DNA from: Caryophanales bacterium UBA2298
GTDB lineage: Bacteria > Bacillota_I > Bacilli_A > Izemoplasmatales > Hujiaoplasmataceae
DNA length: 12,009 nucleotides
Assembly (NCBI GenBank): GCA_002345425.1
Contig: DDWA01000007.1
Span: forward strand, 11,525 to 23,533
Direction: 5' to 3'
A program made the translations under genes and the position numbers. Position 1 is the stretch's first letter, and each line of letters opens with the position of its first letter. The notes beneath the pieces were generated by a model, which was not told the origin of the DNA, did no database searches, and saw nothing but the letters and a program-made list of their open reading frames with translations. Positions 1 through 6,648 of the stretch are shown piece after piece.

Positions 1-20
1 GAGACTACGGCTATTCATTC
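1..20 (+). ncRNA. 3' end of a probable purine riboswitch aptamer (cut by window edge)
   Basis: The first bases contain GACTACG (3-9), which matches the conserved J3/1 plus start of the P1 3' strand of purine riboswitches (GACTAYG). The rest of the aptamer lies outside the window. Three things support the call: the motif, a strong terminator at 64-91, and an AzgA-type purine permease gene directly downstream, which is a classic target. GGCTA (9-13), in the P1 3' strand, can pair with TAGCC (63-67). That would block the terminator's 5' arm and give the usual ligand-off antiterminator. The ligand-specifying pyrimidine (C for guanine, U for adenine) is not visible. Because only a short tail is seen, this rests largely on context. 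Confidence 0.45.
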
Positions 21-63
21 AAAATGATGGAACTTTTATATGTTTTATTATGTTTGTTTGCCT

Positions 64-91
64 AGCCTTAGAGAAAATCTAAGGCTTTTAT
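64..91 (+). terminator. Intrinsic terminator, probable riboswitch expression platform
   Basis: A perfect 9-bp stem, AGCCTTAGA (64-72) with TCTAAGGCT (78-86), has a GAAAA loop and is followed by a T-rich stretch. It lies between the putative purine aptamer tail and the permease start. It therefore probably attenuates the permease gene rather than merely ending an upstream one. Confidence 0.75.
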
Positions 92-133
92 TATGGCCAA
101 ATGTTGATAAAATTTAATAAGGGGAGGTTTCAA

Positions 134-1534
134 GTGAACAAGATTCAAGAGGCTTTAAACAAGTATTTTAAGATTAGTGAACGAGGTTCAACAATTTCCA
201 AGGAACTTATTGGTGGTTTAACAATCTTCTTAGCGATGGTTTATGTTTTACCAGTTAATGCGGATATGTTGAGTCAAACAGGTATGAGTTTTGCGGCTGT
301 ATTTGCGGCGACTGCAATTGCGGCTGCAATTGCCAGTCTCATTATGGGACTTTACGCTAATTATCCTGTAGGGTTGGCATCAGGGATGGGTGTCAATGCA
401 TTCTTTACTTACACTGTTGTGTTTGGTTTAGGATTTGCCTGGGAAGAAGCTTTAGCGGCTGTATTGATTAGTGGGGTATTATTCTTAATTATCTCTATTA
501 CTGGTTTAAGAAAATTAGTAATCAATGCGATACCGAAGAATTTGAAGTTGGCAGTTGGTGCTGGTATTGGTTTCTTTATCGCTTTTATAGGGTTAAAGAA
601 TGCTGGAGTTATTACAGGTAGTGGCGCAACTTTCGTGACTTTAGGTAATTTAGCTCATCCAACTGTTTTATTATCACTTTTTGGTTTATTGTTGGTATTT
701 GGTCTTTATGCACTTAAAAAGAAAGTTAGTCGTTTTACGATTATCATTTCTATTGGTATTACGGGTTTAGTAGGGGTTTTATTAGGGGCAATCTTCCCTT
801 CATTAGCAGCGTCTATGCCAGTTATTGGGGGAACTAATTTAGGTGGTATCGGTGATATTGGCTTAACATTTGGGAAAGCTTTTGGAGCTTTAGGATCACT
901 TTTATCTAATCCATTGGCTTATGCAGTAATCTTTACTTTCTTGTTTGTTGATTTCTTCGACACTGCAGGAACTTTAGTGGCTGTTGGTCATGATGCAGGT
1001 TTATTAAATGAAGACGGGGAATTAATTGATGGCGACAAGGCTTTATTAGCTGATGCTGCAGGTACAATTGTTGGAGCAATTGTTGGTACATCTACTGTAA
1101 CAAGTTATATTGAATCTACAACTGGAATTGAATCTGGTGCAAGAACCGGACTTTCTGCGACTGTTGTTGGATTGTTGTTTATCGTTAGTTTATTGTTCTA
1201 TCCACTATTCTCTTTCGTAGGATCAATTGAGGTTAGCCCTGGGGTTTTCTTATCACCAGTTACAGCAATGGCTTTGGTGTTTGTCGGAGCGTTGATGGTT
1301 AGTTCATTAAAAGACATTGATTGGAAAGATAATATTGCAGTAGCTTCGACATTTATTACTATAATTATGATGATTTTATCTTATAGTATCGCAGAAGGAA
1401 TCGCTTTTGGATTTATCTTCTATGCTATTATGATGGCTGTAACAAATAGACGAAAAGAAGTATCGCCGGTTATGTATGTATTAGCGGCTTTATTCATTAT
1501 CAATTTCGTTATCAAGTATTTAGTTTTAGTTTAA
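134..1534 (+). CDS. NCS2/AzgA-type purine (guanine/hypoxanthine) permease
   Basis: This is an integral membrane purine transporter of about 466 aa, the usual AzgA/PbuG/PbuO length, with roughly 12-14 hydrophobic segments across its length. Family motifs are visible: GLASGMGVNAFF (about residues 80-91), VDFFDTAGT (about 272-280), and the GTSTV...YIES...GARTG block (about 318-339), which forms the substrate-site region in this family. I chose the GTG at 134 over the upstream in-frame ATG at 101. GGGGAGG (121-127) stands six bases ahead of the GTG, while 101 has no ribosome site. The probable purine riboswitch and terminator just upstream suggest repression when purine is plentiful and favour guanine/hypoxanthine or adenine as cargo. 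Family membership is secure. The exact base is inferred. Confidence 0.93.
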   Translation: MNKIQEALNKYFKISERGSTISKELIGGLTIFLAMVYVLPVNADMLSQTGMSFAAVFAATAIAAAIASLIMGLYANYPVGLASGMGVNAFFTYTVVFGLGFAWEEALAAVLISGVLFLIISITGLRKLVINAIPKNLKLAVGAGIGFFIAFIGLKNAGVITGSGATFVTLGNLAHPTVLLSLFGLLLVFGLYALKKKVSRFTIIISIGITGLVGVLLGAIFPSLAASMPVIGGTNLGGIGDIGLTFGKAFGALGSLLSNPLAYAVIFTFLFVDFFDTAGTLVAVGHDAGLLNEDGELIDGDKALLADAAGTIVGAIVGTSTVTSYIESTTGIESGARTGLSATVVGLLFIVSLLFYPLFSFVGSIEVSPGVFLSPVTAMALVFVGALMVSSLKDIDWKDNIAVASTFITIIMMILSYSIAEGIAFGFIFYAIMMAVTNRRKEVSPVMYVLAALFIINFVIKYLVLV

Positions 1535-1543
1535 GAAACAATT

Positions 1544-1575
1544 AAAAGATGGAGAATTTATTCCATCTTTTTTTT
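1544..1575 (+). terminator. Intrinsic terminator between the two base permeases
   Basis: A 10-bp perfect stem, AAAAGATGGA (1544-1553) with TCCATCTTTT (1562-1571), leads into a run of eight T (1568-1575). It sits in the 64-bp gap between the permease genes. No clear promoter follows it before the next gene, so it may act as a partial terminator or attenuator inside one transcription unit. Confidence 0.85.
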
Positions 1576-1598
1576 AAAATAAAAAGGAGAGAGTTGAA

Positions 1599-2918
1599 AT
1601 GTCAGAAAGAATGATTATCGGTGTCAGGGAAAAACCGACAAAGGGTAAGTGGTTTGCTTTAAGTTTCCAACATGTATTTGCGATGTTTGGTGCAACAATC
1701 TTAGTACCAATGGCAACAGGCTTGCCAATCAGCGTAGCTTTATTTAGTTCAGGTGTTGGTACATTGATTTATATCTTATGTACTAAGGCCAAAGTTCCAG
1801 TTTATTTGGGTAGTTCTTTTGCTTATATTGGTGTGGTTGCGGCAGTTAGTGGATATGCAGCTACTGGAGTAGGTAATTATGCAAGTGCGATGACGGGGTT
1901 ATTAGCGGTTGGTTTGATTTATGTAGCGATTTCTGTGATAATTAAGTTTGTCGGTACCGGTTGGTTACATAAAGCGTTGCCGCCAGTTGTTATCGGACCA
2001 ATGATTATGATCATCGGTTTAGGACTTAGTGGCGTTGCAGTTGGTAGTAGTGGTTTGCAAGGCGGTACTTGGCAACAGATCGTTACTGCAGTATTTGCAT
2101 TTCTAATTGTAATTGTCGTGGCGATAAAAGCTAAAGGATTCTTAAGAATCATTCCTTTCCTTTGTGGTATCGTCGGTGGCTATATTTTAGCAGTAATTTT
2201 AGGAATCGTTGATTTTACCGATGTAGTAGCTGTAATTCAAAATCCTGGTTCTTGGTTTAAGATACCTGAGTTTATGTTCTTAGGCTGGAAAGATGGATCA
2301 GCTAATGTATTAGGTACAGAAATAACTTTCTTGAAAATAAATTTTGTAGCTGTATTAACTATTGCGCCATTAGCGTTTGTTACAGCGGCTGAACATATCG
2401 GTGACCATGCGGTTTTATCAAAAATTTGCGGTGAAGATTTCTTAACTAATCCAGGTTTAGATAAAACTTTAATGGGTGATGGTTTAGCTACAGCTTTTGC
2501 AGCGATGATCGGTGGACCCGCAAATACCACTTATGGTGAAAACACTTCAGTAGTTGGGATGACTAGAGTAGCTTCAGTATATGTAACTGGTGGAGCGGCT
2601 GTGATTGCGATTTTACTTAGTTTCATTAACTTATTTACAACTCTAGTTGCATCAATTCCGGGACCGGTAATGGGTGGCATGAGTATCATCCTTTACGGAT
2701 TTATCGCCGCTAACGGGTTAAAGGTGTTGATTGATAATCAAGTAAATTTAAGTTCTATGCGTAATATCATTATCGTTGCTTCAATGCTAGTTTTGGGATT
2801 AGGAAATGCGATTTTACAATTTAATCAATTTGCAGTTTATGGCATGTCTTTAGCAGCGATTGTCGGTATTATCTTGAATTTTGTGTTACCGGAAGAAAAA
2901 CAAAGTAAAAAACTTTAA
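1599..2918 (+). CDS. uraA: Uracil permease (UraA/PyrP, NCS2 family)
   Basis: This is a uracil:H+ symporter of the inner membrane, 439 aa, with the 14-segment UraA-type fold expected from the family. The N-terminus (GVREKPTKGKWFALSFQH, then FAMFGATILVP at about 27-37) and YLGSSFAYIG (69-78) are close to E. coli UraA. Two substrate-site acidic residues appear to be kept: E265 in AEHIGDH (UraA E241 region) and E314 in GGPANTTYGENT (UraA E290 region). The position matching UraA H245 seems to be D269, within an EHIGD pattern. The start has AAGGAGAG at 1584-1591, about seven bases upstream. It follows the purine permease after a terminator hairpin and has no obvious promoter of its own, so expression may depend on read-through. 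No PyrR-type leader could be recognised. Uracil is the most likely substrate, with xanthine/uric acid members less similar. Confidence 0.93.
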   Translation: MSERMIIGVREKPTKGKWFALSFQHVFAMFGATILVPMATGLPISVALFSSGVGTLIYILCTKAKVPVYLGSSFAYIGVVAAVSGYAATGVGNYASAMTGLLAVGLIYVAISVIIKFVGTGWLHKALPPVVIGPMIMIIGLGLSGVAVGSSGLQGGTWQQIVTAVFAFLIVIVVAIKAKGFLRIIPFLCGIVGGYILAVILGIVDFTDVVAVIQNPGSWFKIPEFMFLGWKDGSANVLGTEITFLKINFVAVLTIAPLAFVTAAEHIGDHAVLSKICGEDFLTNPGLDKTLMGDGLATAFAAMIGGPANTTYGENTSVVGMTRVASVYVTGGAAVIAILLSFINLFTTLVASIPGPVMGGMSIILYGFIAANGLKVLIDNQVNLSSMRNIIIVASMLVLGLGNAILQFNQFAVYGMSLAAIVGIILNFVLPEEKQSKKL

Positions 2919-2923
2919 CAGAC

Positions 2924-2970
2924 TTTAAAATAAGTGATACTTTTTGTATAATAACATTAAGTATCACTTA
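2924..2970 (+). promoter_or_regulatory. Candidate promoter inside a 12-bp inverted repeat (terminator and/or operator)
   Basis: TAAGTGATACTT (2931-2942) and AAGTATCACTTA (2959-2970) form a perfect 12-bp inverted repeat, followed by TATTTTTTT. It is therefore a plausible terminator for the uracil permease gene. Its 16-base loop holds a perfect -10 box TATAAT (2947-2952), with a weak -35 TTTAAA (2924-2929) at 17-bp spacing, suitable for driving the gene at 3007. Each arm is itself a small palindrome of form AAGT-N3-ACTT. The element could thus be two operator half-sites flanking the -10 as well as, or instead of, a terminator. Confidence 0.55.
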
Positions 2971-3006
2971 TATTTTTTTAAGTCACAGTTTTTTGAGGTG
3001 AAGAAG

Positions 3007-3696
3007 ATGTGCGGTCGTTATTCAATATCCGTTTCAAGACCTGAGCTCGCAGAATATTTAAAAAAGTATTATCAGATTGAAGTTTTACCCGAAGCTATTA
3101 ACTTACCGAGATATAATATCGCACCTTCAGAAGATGTGGTTTCTTTAATTAGCGATGGACTTAAATACCGGGTTGGTTTATTAAAATGGGGATTTGTTCC
3201 TGAATACGCCCATGATGAGAAAAAAGCCATCATCAACGCTAGAAGCGAAACGATTGATAAATTGTTTTCTTTTAAGAAAAGTTTTCAAGAGAGAAGATGT
3301 GTTTTGATTGCGGACGGTTTCTTTGAATGGGAAAGATCCACTTCAACGAAAACGCCTTATCGTTTCGCACTTAAAAACAGGAAACTTTTTGGCTTTGCTG
3401 GATTATGGAGTGTTTTTACTGATGAAAGCGGTAAAAAAACTTATACCACTACAATAATAACCGCAAAAGCAAATAGTTTGGTCGAAGGAGTTCATGACCG
3501 GATGCCAGTAATTTTAGATGAAGAAAAAGTTAAAATTTGGTTAGATCCAAATATTAAAGATCAAGAAGCTTTAAAACATATACTTTTACCTTATGAGCCT
3601 GAAAAGATGGAGTTATATCAAGTAAGTTCTAAGGTGAACAGTGCTAAATATAAAGATAAAGATGTAATTGAACCAATTAAAAAATCGACCCATTAG
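3007..3696 (+). CDS. yedK: SRAP/HMCES-type abasic-site DNA-protein crosslinking protein (YedK family)
   Basis: This is a 229-aa SOS response-associated peptidase (SRAP) family protein. Members bind single-stranded DNA and form a thiazolidine crosslink between Cys2 and an abasic site, shielding it during replication. Family knowledge requires Met removal to expose Cys2, so the start must be the ATG at 3007 (MCGRYS). An in-frame ATG at 2944 would add 21 residues and bury the cysteine. AGGTG at 2996-3000 is the ribosome site. Catalytic landmarks are all present: C2, NARSE (N77, R79, E81), FFEWE (E107) and HDRMP (H163). The length is typical. It stands alone between two terminator-like hairpins. 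I see no LexA box upstream, so SOS control is not supported by the sequence. Its stop codon lies in the downstream terminator. Confidence 0.95.
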   Translation: MCGRYSISVSRPELAEYLKKYYQIEVLPEAINLPRYNIAPSEDVVSLISDGLKYRVGLLKWGFVPEYAHDEKKAIINARSETIDKLFSFKKSFQERRCVLIADGFFEWERSTSTKTPYRFALKNRKLFGFAGLWSVFTDESGKKTYTTTIITAKANSLVEGVHDRMPVILDEEKVKIWLDPNIKDQEALKHILLPYEPEKMELYQVSSKVNSAKYKDKDVIEPIKKSTH

Positions 3697-3710
3697 AGTC
3701 GATTTGTTTT
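3682..3710 (+). terminator. Bidirectional terminator between convergent genes
   Basis: AAATCGAC (3682-3689) pairs perfectly with GTCGATTT (3698-3705) around an 8-base loop that contains the SRAP stop codon (3694-3696). A TTTGTTTT tail follows on the plus strand. On the minus strand the stem runs into seven T, the stronger signal, and so also ends the gene that stops at 3715. Confidence 0.8.
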
Positions 3711-3714
3711 GGAT

Positions 3715-4341
3715 TTAAAGGTTGATTTGGTAATAGAATAAATCGTCTTTGTTCATTTCTTCGTTGTTAGTAAAGCCCATCTTTCTTAAGTAGTTCATAT
3801 GAACTGGATTTTTCGTGTAGGTAATTAATTTGTTGAAGCCTTTCTCAAGAAATATTGCTTTTTGTTCGGAATAAAGGTATTTGCCGATGGAGAAATCACG
3901 GTAAGGCGGAGACACATAATCGAGATCAATCTTTAAAGTGTGATCATCATATCTCGTGCCAACAAAGACTCCAGCCGGAACGATATCTCTCAAGATATAG
4001 AATTTGATGTTAGCGGCATCAACGTCTAGATCTATTACATCGCAATAATTAGTTAGATCATTTTTATGTAAGAGGAGAAAATGTTCTAAATATTTTGATT
4101 TTTTGTCTATTTCAAGTATTTTAAAATAGGTTTTTGTATTTGCCATCCTAATTATATAATAAATATTTATTCCTACTGTTGCGATGTTTAAAATCGCAAT
4201 TGGGTATGCTTTAATCATAAACCCATAAACGACAAAAGTTAATGAACCAAAGAGGTTAATCCATCTTAGTTTTTTAACTGAACTCATCAGTAAAGAAACT
4301 AAAATTATTATTGAAGCTAGATAACCGATATATTCTAACAT
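3715..4341 (-). CDS. YgjV-like small membrane domain with GNAT-like C-terminal domain
   Basis: The product is 208 aa with two visible parts. Residues 1-65 hold about three hydrophobic helices with a short basic loop (SSVKKLRW), resembling the N-terminal part of YgjV-type (Imp-YgjV) membrane proteins. Residues about 75-208 look like a GNAT acyltransferase fold: VPAGVFVG strand, LKIDLDYVSPPYRDFSIG (the acetyl-CoA pyrophosphate loop, here R-x-x-S-x-G instead of R-x-x-G-x-G), and NPVHMNYLRKMGF, a typical GNAT helix-strand ending. This suggests a membrane-anchored acetyltransferase with the catalytic part in the cytosol, acting on an unknown target. The start is secured by AAGGAGGG four bases upstream. 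An excellent promoter precedes it at 4393-4366. It is monocistronic. The GNAT call is moderately sure and the YgjV resemblance less so. No substrate can be named. Confidence 0.75.
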   Translation of the reverse strand: MLEYIGYLASIIILVSLLMSSVKKLRWINLFGSLTFVVYGFMIKAYPIAILNIATVGINIYYIIRMANTKTYFKILEIDKKSKYLEHFLLLHKNDLTNYCDVIDLDVDAANIKFYILRDIVPAGVFVGTRYDDHTLKIDLDYVSPPYRDFSIGKYLYSEQKAIFLEKGFNKLITYTKNPVHMNYLRKMGFTNNEEMNKDDLFYYQINL

Positions 4342-4365
4342 GAAACCCTCCTTTTTGCCTTAGAT

Positions 4366-4393
4366 ATTATAACACATTAAAATTATTTGTCTA
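4366..4393 (-). promoter_or_regulatory. Sigma-70 type promoter for the membrane/GNAT gene
   Basis: Read on the minus strand, TAGACA (4393-4388) and TATAAT (4371-4366) are 16 bp apart. The -10 is preceded by TGT, giving an extended -10. Transcription would start near 4360, leaving a short leader with the AAGGAGGG site. Confidence 0.75.
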
Positions 4394-4542
4394 GCATTTT
4401 AATTTGTGATATTTTCATTCTTGTTTGAGGATTGTTTTAATTAAGAAAAGTCTACGTAAAATTACTGCTATGTTTTATGGAAAATGTTGATTTATGGGCT
4501 TTTTTATTGATAAAGATAAATAATTTATTTTTAGGTTAATCA

Positions 4543-4571
4543 TTGCAAAACTTAATATTTTGGAGTATTAT
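4543..4571 (+). promoter_or_regulatory. Promoter of the XRE-ankyrin operon
   Basis: TTGCAA (4543-4548) and TATTAT (4566-4571) have an optimal 17-bp spacer. Start of transcription is expected near 4577-4579, giving a leader of about 72 bases. The rest of the 309-bp gap (4342-4650) holds the divergent promoter above. Between 4394 and 4542 it is AT-rich sequence in which I see no further gene or strong hairpin. Confidence 0.7.
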
Positions 4572-4578
4572 AGAAGTG

Positions 4579-4595
4579 ATCAAAGGTCTTTTGAT
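4579..4595 (+). promoter_or_regulatory. Candidate operator: inverted repeat at the transcription start
   Basis: ATCAAA (4579-4584) and TTTGAT (4590-4595) form a 6-bp inverted repeat around GGTCT, just at or after the predicted start of transcription. Its place, directly in front of a gene for an HTH regulator, fits autoregulation by that protein. The site is short and AT-rich, so chance is possible. Confidence 0.4.
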
Positions 4596-4650
4596 ACTTT
4601 TGTTTAAAAGATTTTAAAGATTCAAGATTCATTTGTTTTAGGAGGAAAGT

Positions 4651-5958
4651 ATGCCAGAAATAGTTGATAATGTAAAAGTTGGGCAGTTCATTAAGGAACA
4701 GCTTAAAGAACGTAAAATTAGTCAAGACGTGTTATCACAAAAATTGAATATTACGAGATCGGCTGTTTCTCAAAACCTTAATGGTAAGTCATCTTTCAGC
4801 CAAAAAAGTTTACAGGTCATCGCTGATTTATTGGATATGAAGGTTGAAGATATCTTAAGTTGCAGATCGGGTGAAAGAGACGAATATGACTCAGAGTACC
4901 AGAAATTTGCAAGACGTGGTTTAGCAGAGTTTAAAAGAAACTTTGCGAAGGATGTTGTGATTGCGGAACCTGATATATTCGGAAAAGTTTTAGTTGATTA
5001 TTTAATTGATGAAGACGTTGAAGATATCTTTATTTACTTGCATGATTCTGAAGTTGAATTCGTTAAGAATCATTTTCATCGAGCTAAAGATATATATTTA
5101 AAGATTATAGCGTATGTTTTAAAAAAGAATTTAGCTGGAGCGATTAGATATATTAAAGCTTACAGCGATTTAAACCATTGTTTTGATATCAGTCTTTACA
5201 ATAATGCATCAGAGATTTGGAAAATGATCAATACCGAAAAAAACCGGTATTTAATTGAAGAGATGATGGAATTAAAGATTGTTCAAGAATACAGTGTCTT
5301 TTGGTTTAAAACCACAAAGATGGTCAAAGCTTTGACTAAGACTTTATGGTTAGAAACCATCGCTAAGTATAAGTTAGTTCATGTATTAAATGTTTATCTT
5401 GATGTTTATGCTAGCAGTGAAGATTTTTATGAATTTACCAAGATGATGTTTAAAGAACAATATCCTAAAGGAATTGAAAATTTTATTAAGAAGTTCTTCA
5501 ATGAAGAATTACCAATAAATAAAAGATCGAGTCTTAAGTTCCAAAAAGCTTTAAATATTGTGATTGAAAATGATCATTTCAGTTTATTCAAGAAGTTTAT
5601 CGGATTAAAAATTTATGAGGATTTAACTGATGTTCTAATTAAGAGTATTCTAAGTGAACATAAGAGTTATTATGAATACTGTTTAGGTTTGGAAAAGAAA
5701 AATATTGAGATTGATTATCAAAAAGTTGGTTTGACCGCTGTTAAACAAACTAAAATTGATATTCTAGAACTTTTAATTAATGACTTACAAGATAAAGAAC
5801 TAAATTATTTATTGAGTGAAGTTAATAGTGAAGACTTAGAAGTGATGAAATACTTGATTAATCATGGTGCGAAATTTGATTTTGATTATTATAATTCGCA
5901 TACTATGCCTAATGTGAATAAAATTATTGAGCACTTAAGTAAAAAGGAAGGTGAATAA
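4651..5958 (+). CDS. XRE-family HTH regulator with long helical, ankyrin-like body
   Basis: This 435-aa protein begins with a clear Cro/C1-type HTH (about residues 10-69: ISQDVLSQKLNITRSAVSQN, then LNGKSSFSQKSLQVIADLLD), so DNA binding is expected. Typical small XRE repressors are 70-150 aa. Here about 360 extra residues form a helix-rich, Lys/Glu-rich body with no signal peptide or membrane helix. Near the C-terminus, EDLEVMKYLINHGAKFDFD (about 393-412) is a convincing ankyrin-like repeat. Earlier segments (such as TKIDILELLINDLQDKEL) look like degenerate repeats of the same kind. The body may be a protein-interaction or sensor module. AGGAGG at 4640-4645 fixes the start. The stop is two bases before the next gene, so the two are co-transcribed. 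Target and signal are unknown. The operator at 4579-4595 suggests self-regulation. Confidence 0.85.
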   Translation: MPEIVDNVKVGQFIKEQLKERKISQDVLSQKLNITRSAVSQNLNGKSSFSQKSLQVIADLLDMKVEDILSCRSGERDEYDSEYQKFARRGLAEFKRNFAKDVVIAEPDIFGKVLVDYLIDEDVEDIFIYLHDSEVEFVKNHFHRAKDIYLKIIAYVLKKNLAGAIRYIKAYSDLNHCFDISLYNNASEIWKMINTEKNRYLIEEMMELKIVQEYSVFWFKTTKMVKALTKTLWLETIAKYKLVHVLNVYLDVYASSEDFYEFTKMMFKEQYPKGIENFIKKFFNEELPINKRSSLKFQKALNIVIENDHFSLFKKFIGLKIYEDLTDVLIKSILSEHKSYYEYCLGLEKKNIEIDYQKVGLTAVKQTKIDILELLINDLQDKELNYLLSEVNSEDLEVMKYLINHGAKFDFDYYNSHTMPNVNKIIEHLSKKEGE

Positions 5959-5960
5959 CC

Positions 5961-6635
5961 ATGCCAACATTTATTGAAGAAAATCTAGCTTTATTTACAC
6001 TTGCAGGATTTTTGTTGCTGATAGTTATCTTAGTGGTGATATTAAGATATAACATTTACATGTCAAAATTCTTTTCTAATAAGAAGTTTAGAATTGACAG
6101 TTCTTATGTTTTAGAACCGACTGAAGAAACCAGATCTTTTTCCTTGACGATATTTAATAATAATGTTAATGATTCTAGAGTTATCGCTTTTGGATTTATC
6201 TATAAAAATCATTCGATTAATTATTATAAAGCTTATTTAAAAACCAATAAGTTCAGCGATAACTATAAAGTCGTCATTCCTTCAAGGGATTGTATCTCAA
6301 TTACGATTGACGCTAATGAACTTAAAACAATTATTTCTGATATCAATAGAGACGGAAGAAGAATTAGTAGATTAAAAGCTTATGTTTCCGATTCTTCCGG
6401 TTTAACGATTAAAACCAGAGCTAAAGCAGTTTCTAAACAACTTTCAACAATTTTTAGAATTGAGTATTTAGAAGAAAAACAAAAGAAAGCTTTAATTAGA
6501 GTCCAGTTGCAAGAAGAACAAAAAGCAAAAAGAGACAAACGTAAGTTTGAAAGAAAAATGAGAAGAAAAGCATTATTAGAAAAATATAAATTAAAGTTAA
6601 AAGAAATCTTTACATTTAAGAAAAATAAGGCCTAG
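5961..6635 (+). CDS. Single-pass membrane protein with basic coiled-coil tail, unknown function
   Basis: I do not recognise this 224-aa protein. Residues about 11-29 are one strongly hydrophobic helix close to the N-terminus. A basic stretch follows (RYNIYMSKFFSNKKFR), which predicts that the bulk lies in the cytosol. Residues about 57-155 alternate short beta-like segments (SFSLTIFNNN, RVIAFGFIYKN, CISITID) and could be a small beta-rich domain. Residues about 165-224 are extremely Lys/Arg/Glu-rich (EEQKAKRDKRKFERKMRRK), a likely coiled coil with surplus positive charge that could touch nucleic acid or the membrane face. It starts two bases after the XRE-ankyrin stop, with GGAAGG at 5946-5951 inside that gene's end. 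It is thus the operon partner and may serve as its membrane anchor or effector (inference). A terminator overlaps its stop. Confidence 0.8.
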   Translation: MPTFIEENLALFTLAGFLLLIVILVVILRYNIYMSKFFSNKKFRIDSSYVLEPTEETRSFSLTIFNNNVNDSRVIAFGFIYKNHSINYYKAYLKTNKFSDNYKVVIPSRDCISITIDANELKTIISDINRDGRRISRLKAYVSDSSGLTIKTRAKAVSKQLSTIFRIEYLEEKQKKALIRVQLQEEQKAKRDKRKFERKMRRKALLEKYKLKLKEIFTFKKNKA

Positions 6636-6648
6636 TTAGGCCTTATTT
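6623..6648 (+). terminator. Bidirectional terminator overlapping both stop codons
   Basis: An 11-bp perfect stem (6623-6633 with 6638-6648; GGCC core) carries an AGTT tetraloop. It contains the TAG (6633-6635) of the plus gene and the TAA (6645-6643) of the minus gene. The minus reading runs into five T. The plus tail (TTTCATTTC) is weaker. Confidence 0.85.

Noticed and set aside
101..133. Upstream ATG for the purine permease
   Set aside because: There is no ribosome site, and GGGGAGG points to the GTG at 134. The extra 11 residues are encoded by the ribosome-site region itself.
1919..2530. Two minus-strand open frames (1919-2152, 2237-2530) inside the uracil permease gene
   Set aside because: Both are antisense shadows of a well-conserved membrane protein gene, with low-complexity products and no ribosome sites.
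2944..3006. Upstream in-frame start for the SRAP protein
   Set aside because: It would bury the catalytic Cys2. The ATG at 3007 has a ribosome site and gives the family's MCGR start.
4477..4539. 20-codon open frame in the 4342-4650 gap
   Set aside because: It has no ribosome site, ends before the mapped promoter of the next gene, and is likely chance in AT-rich DNA.
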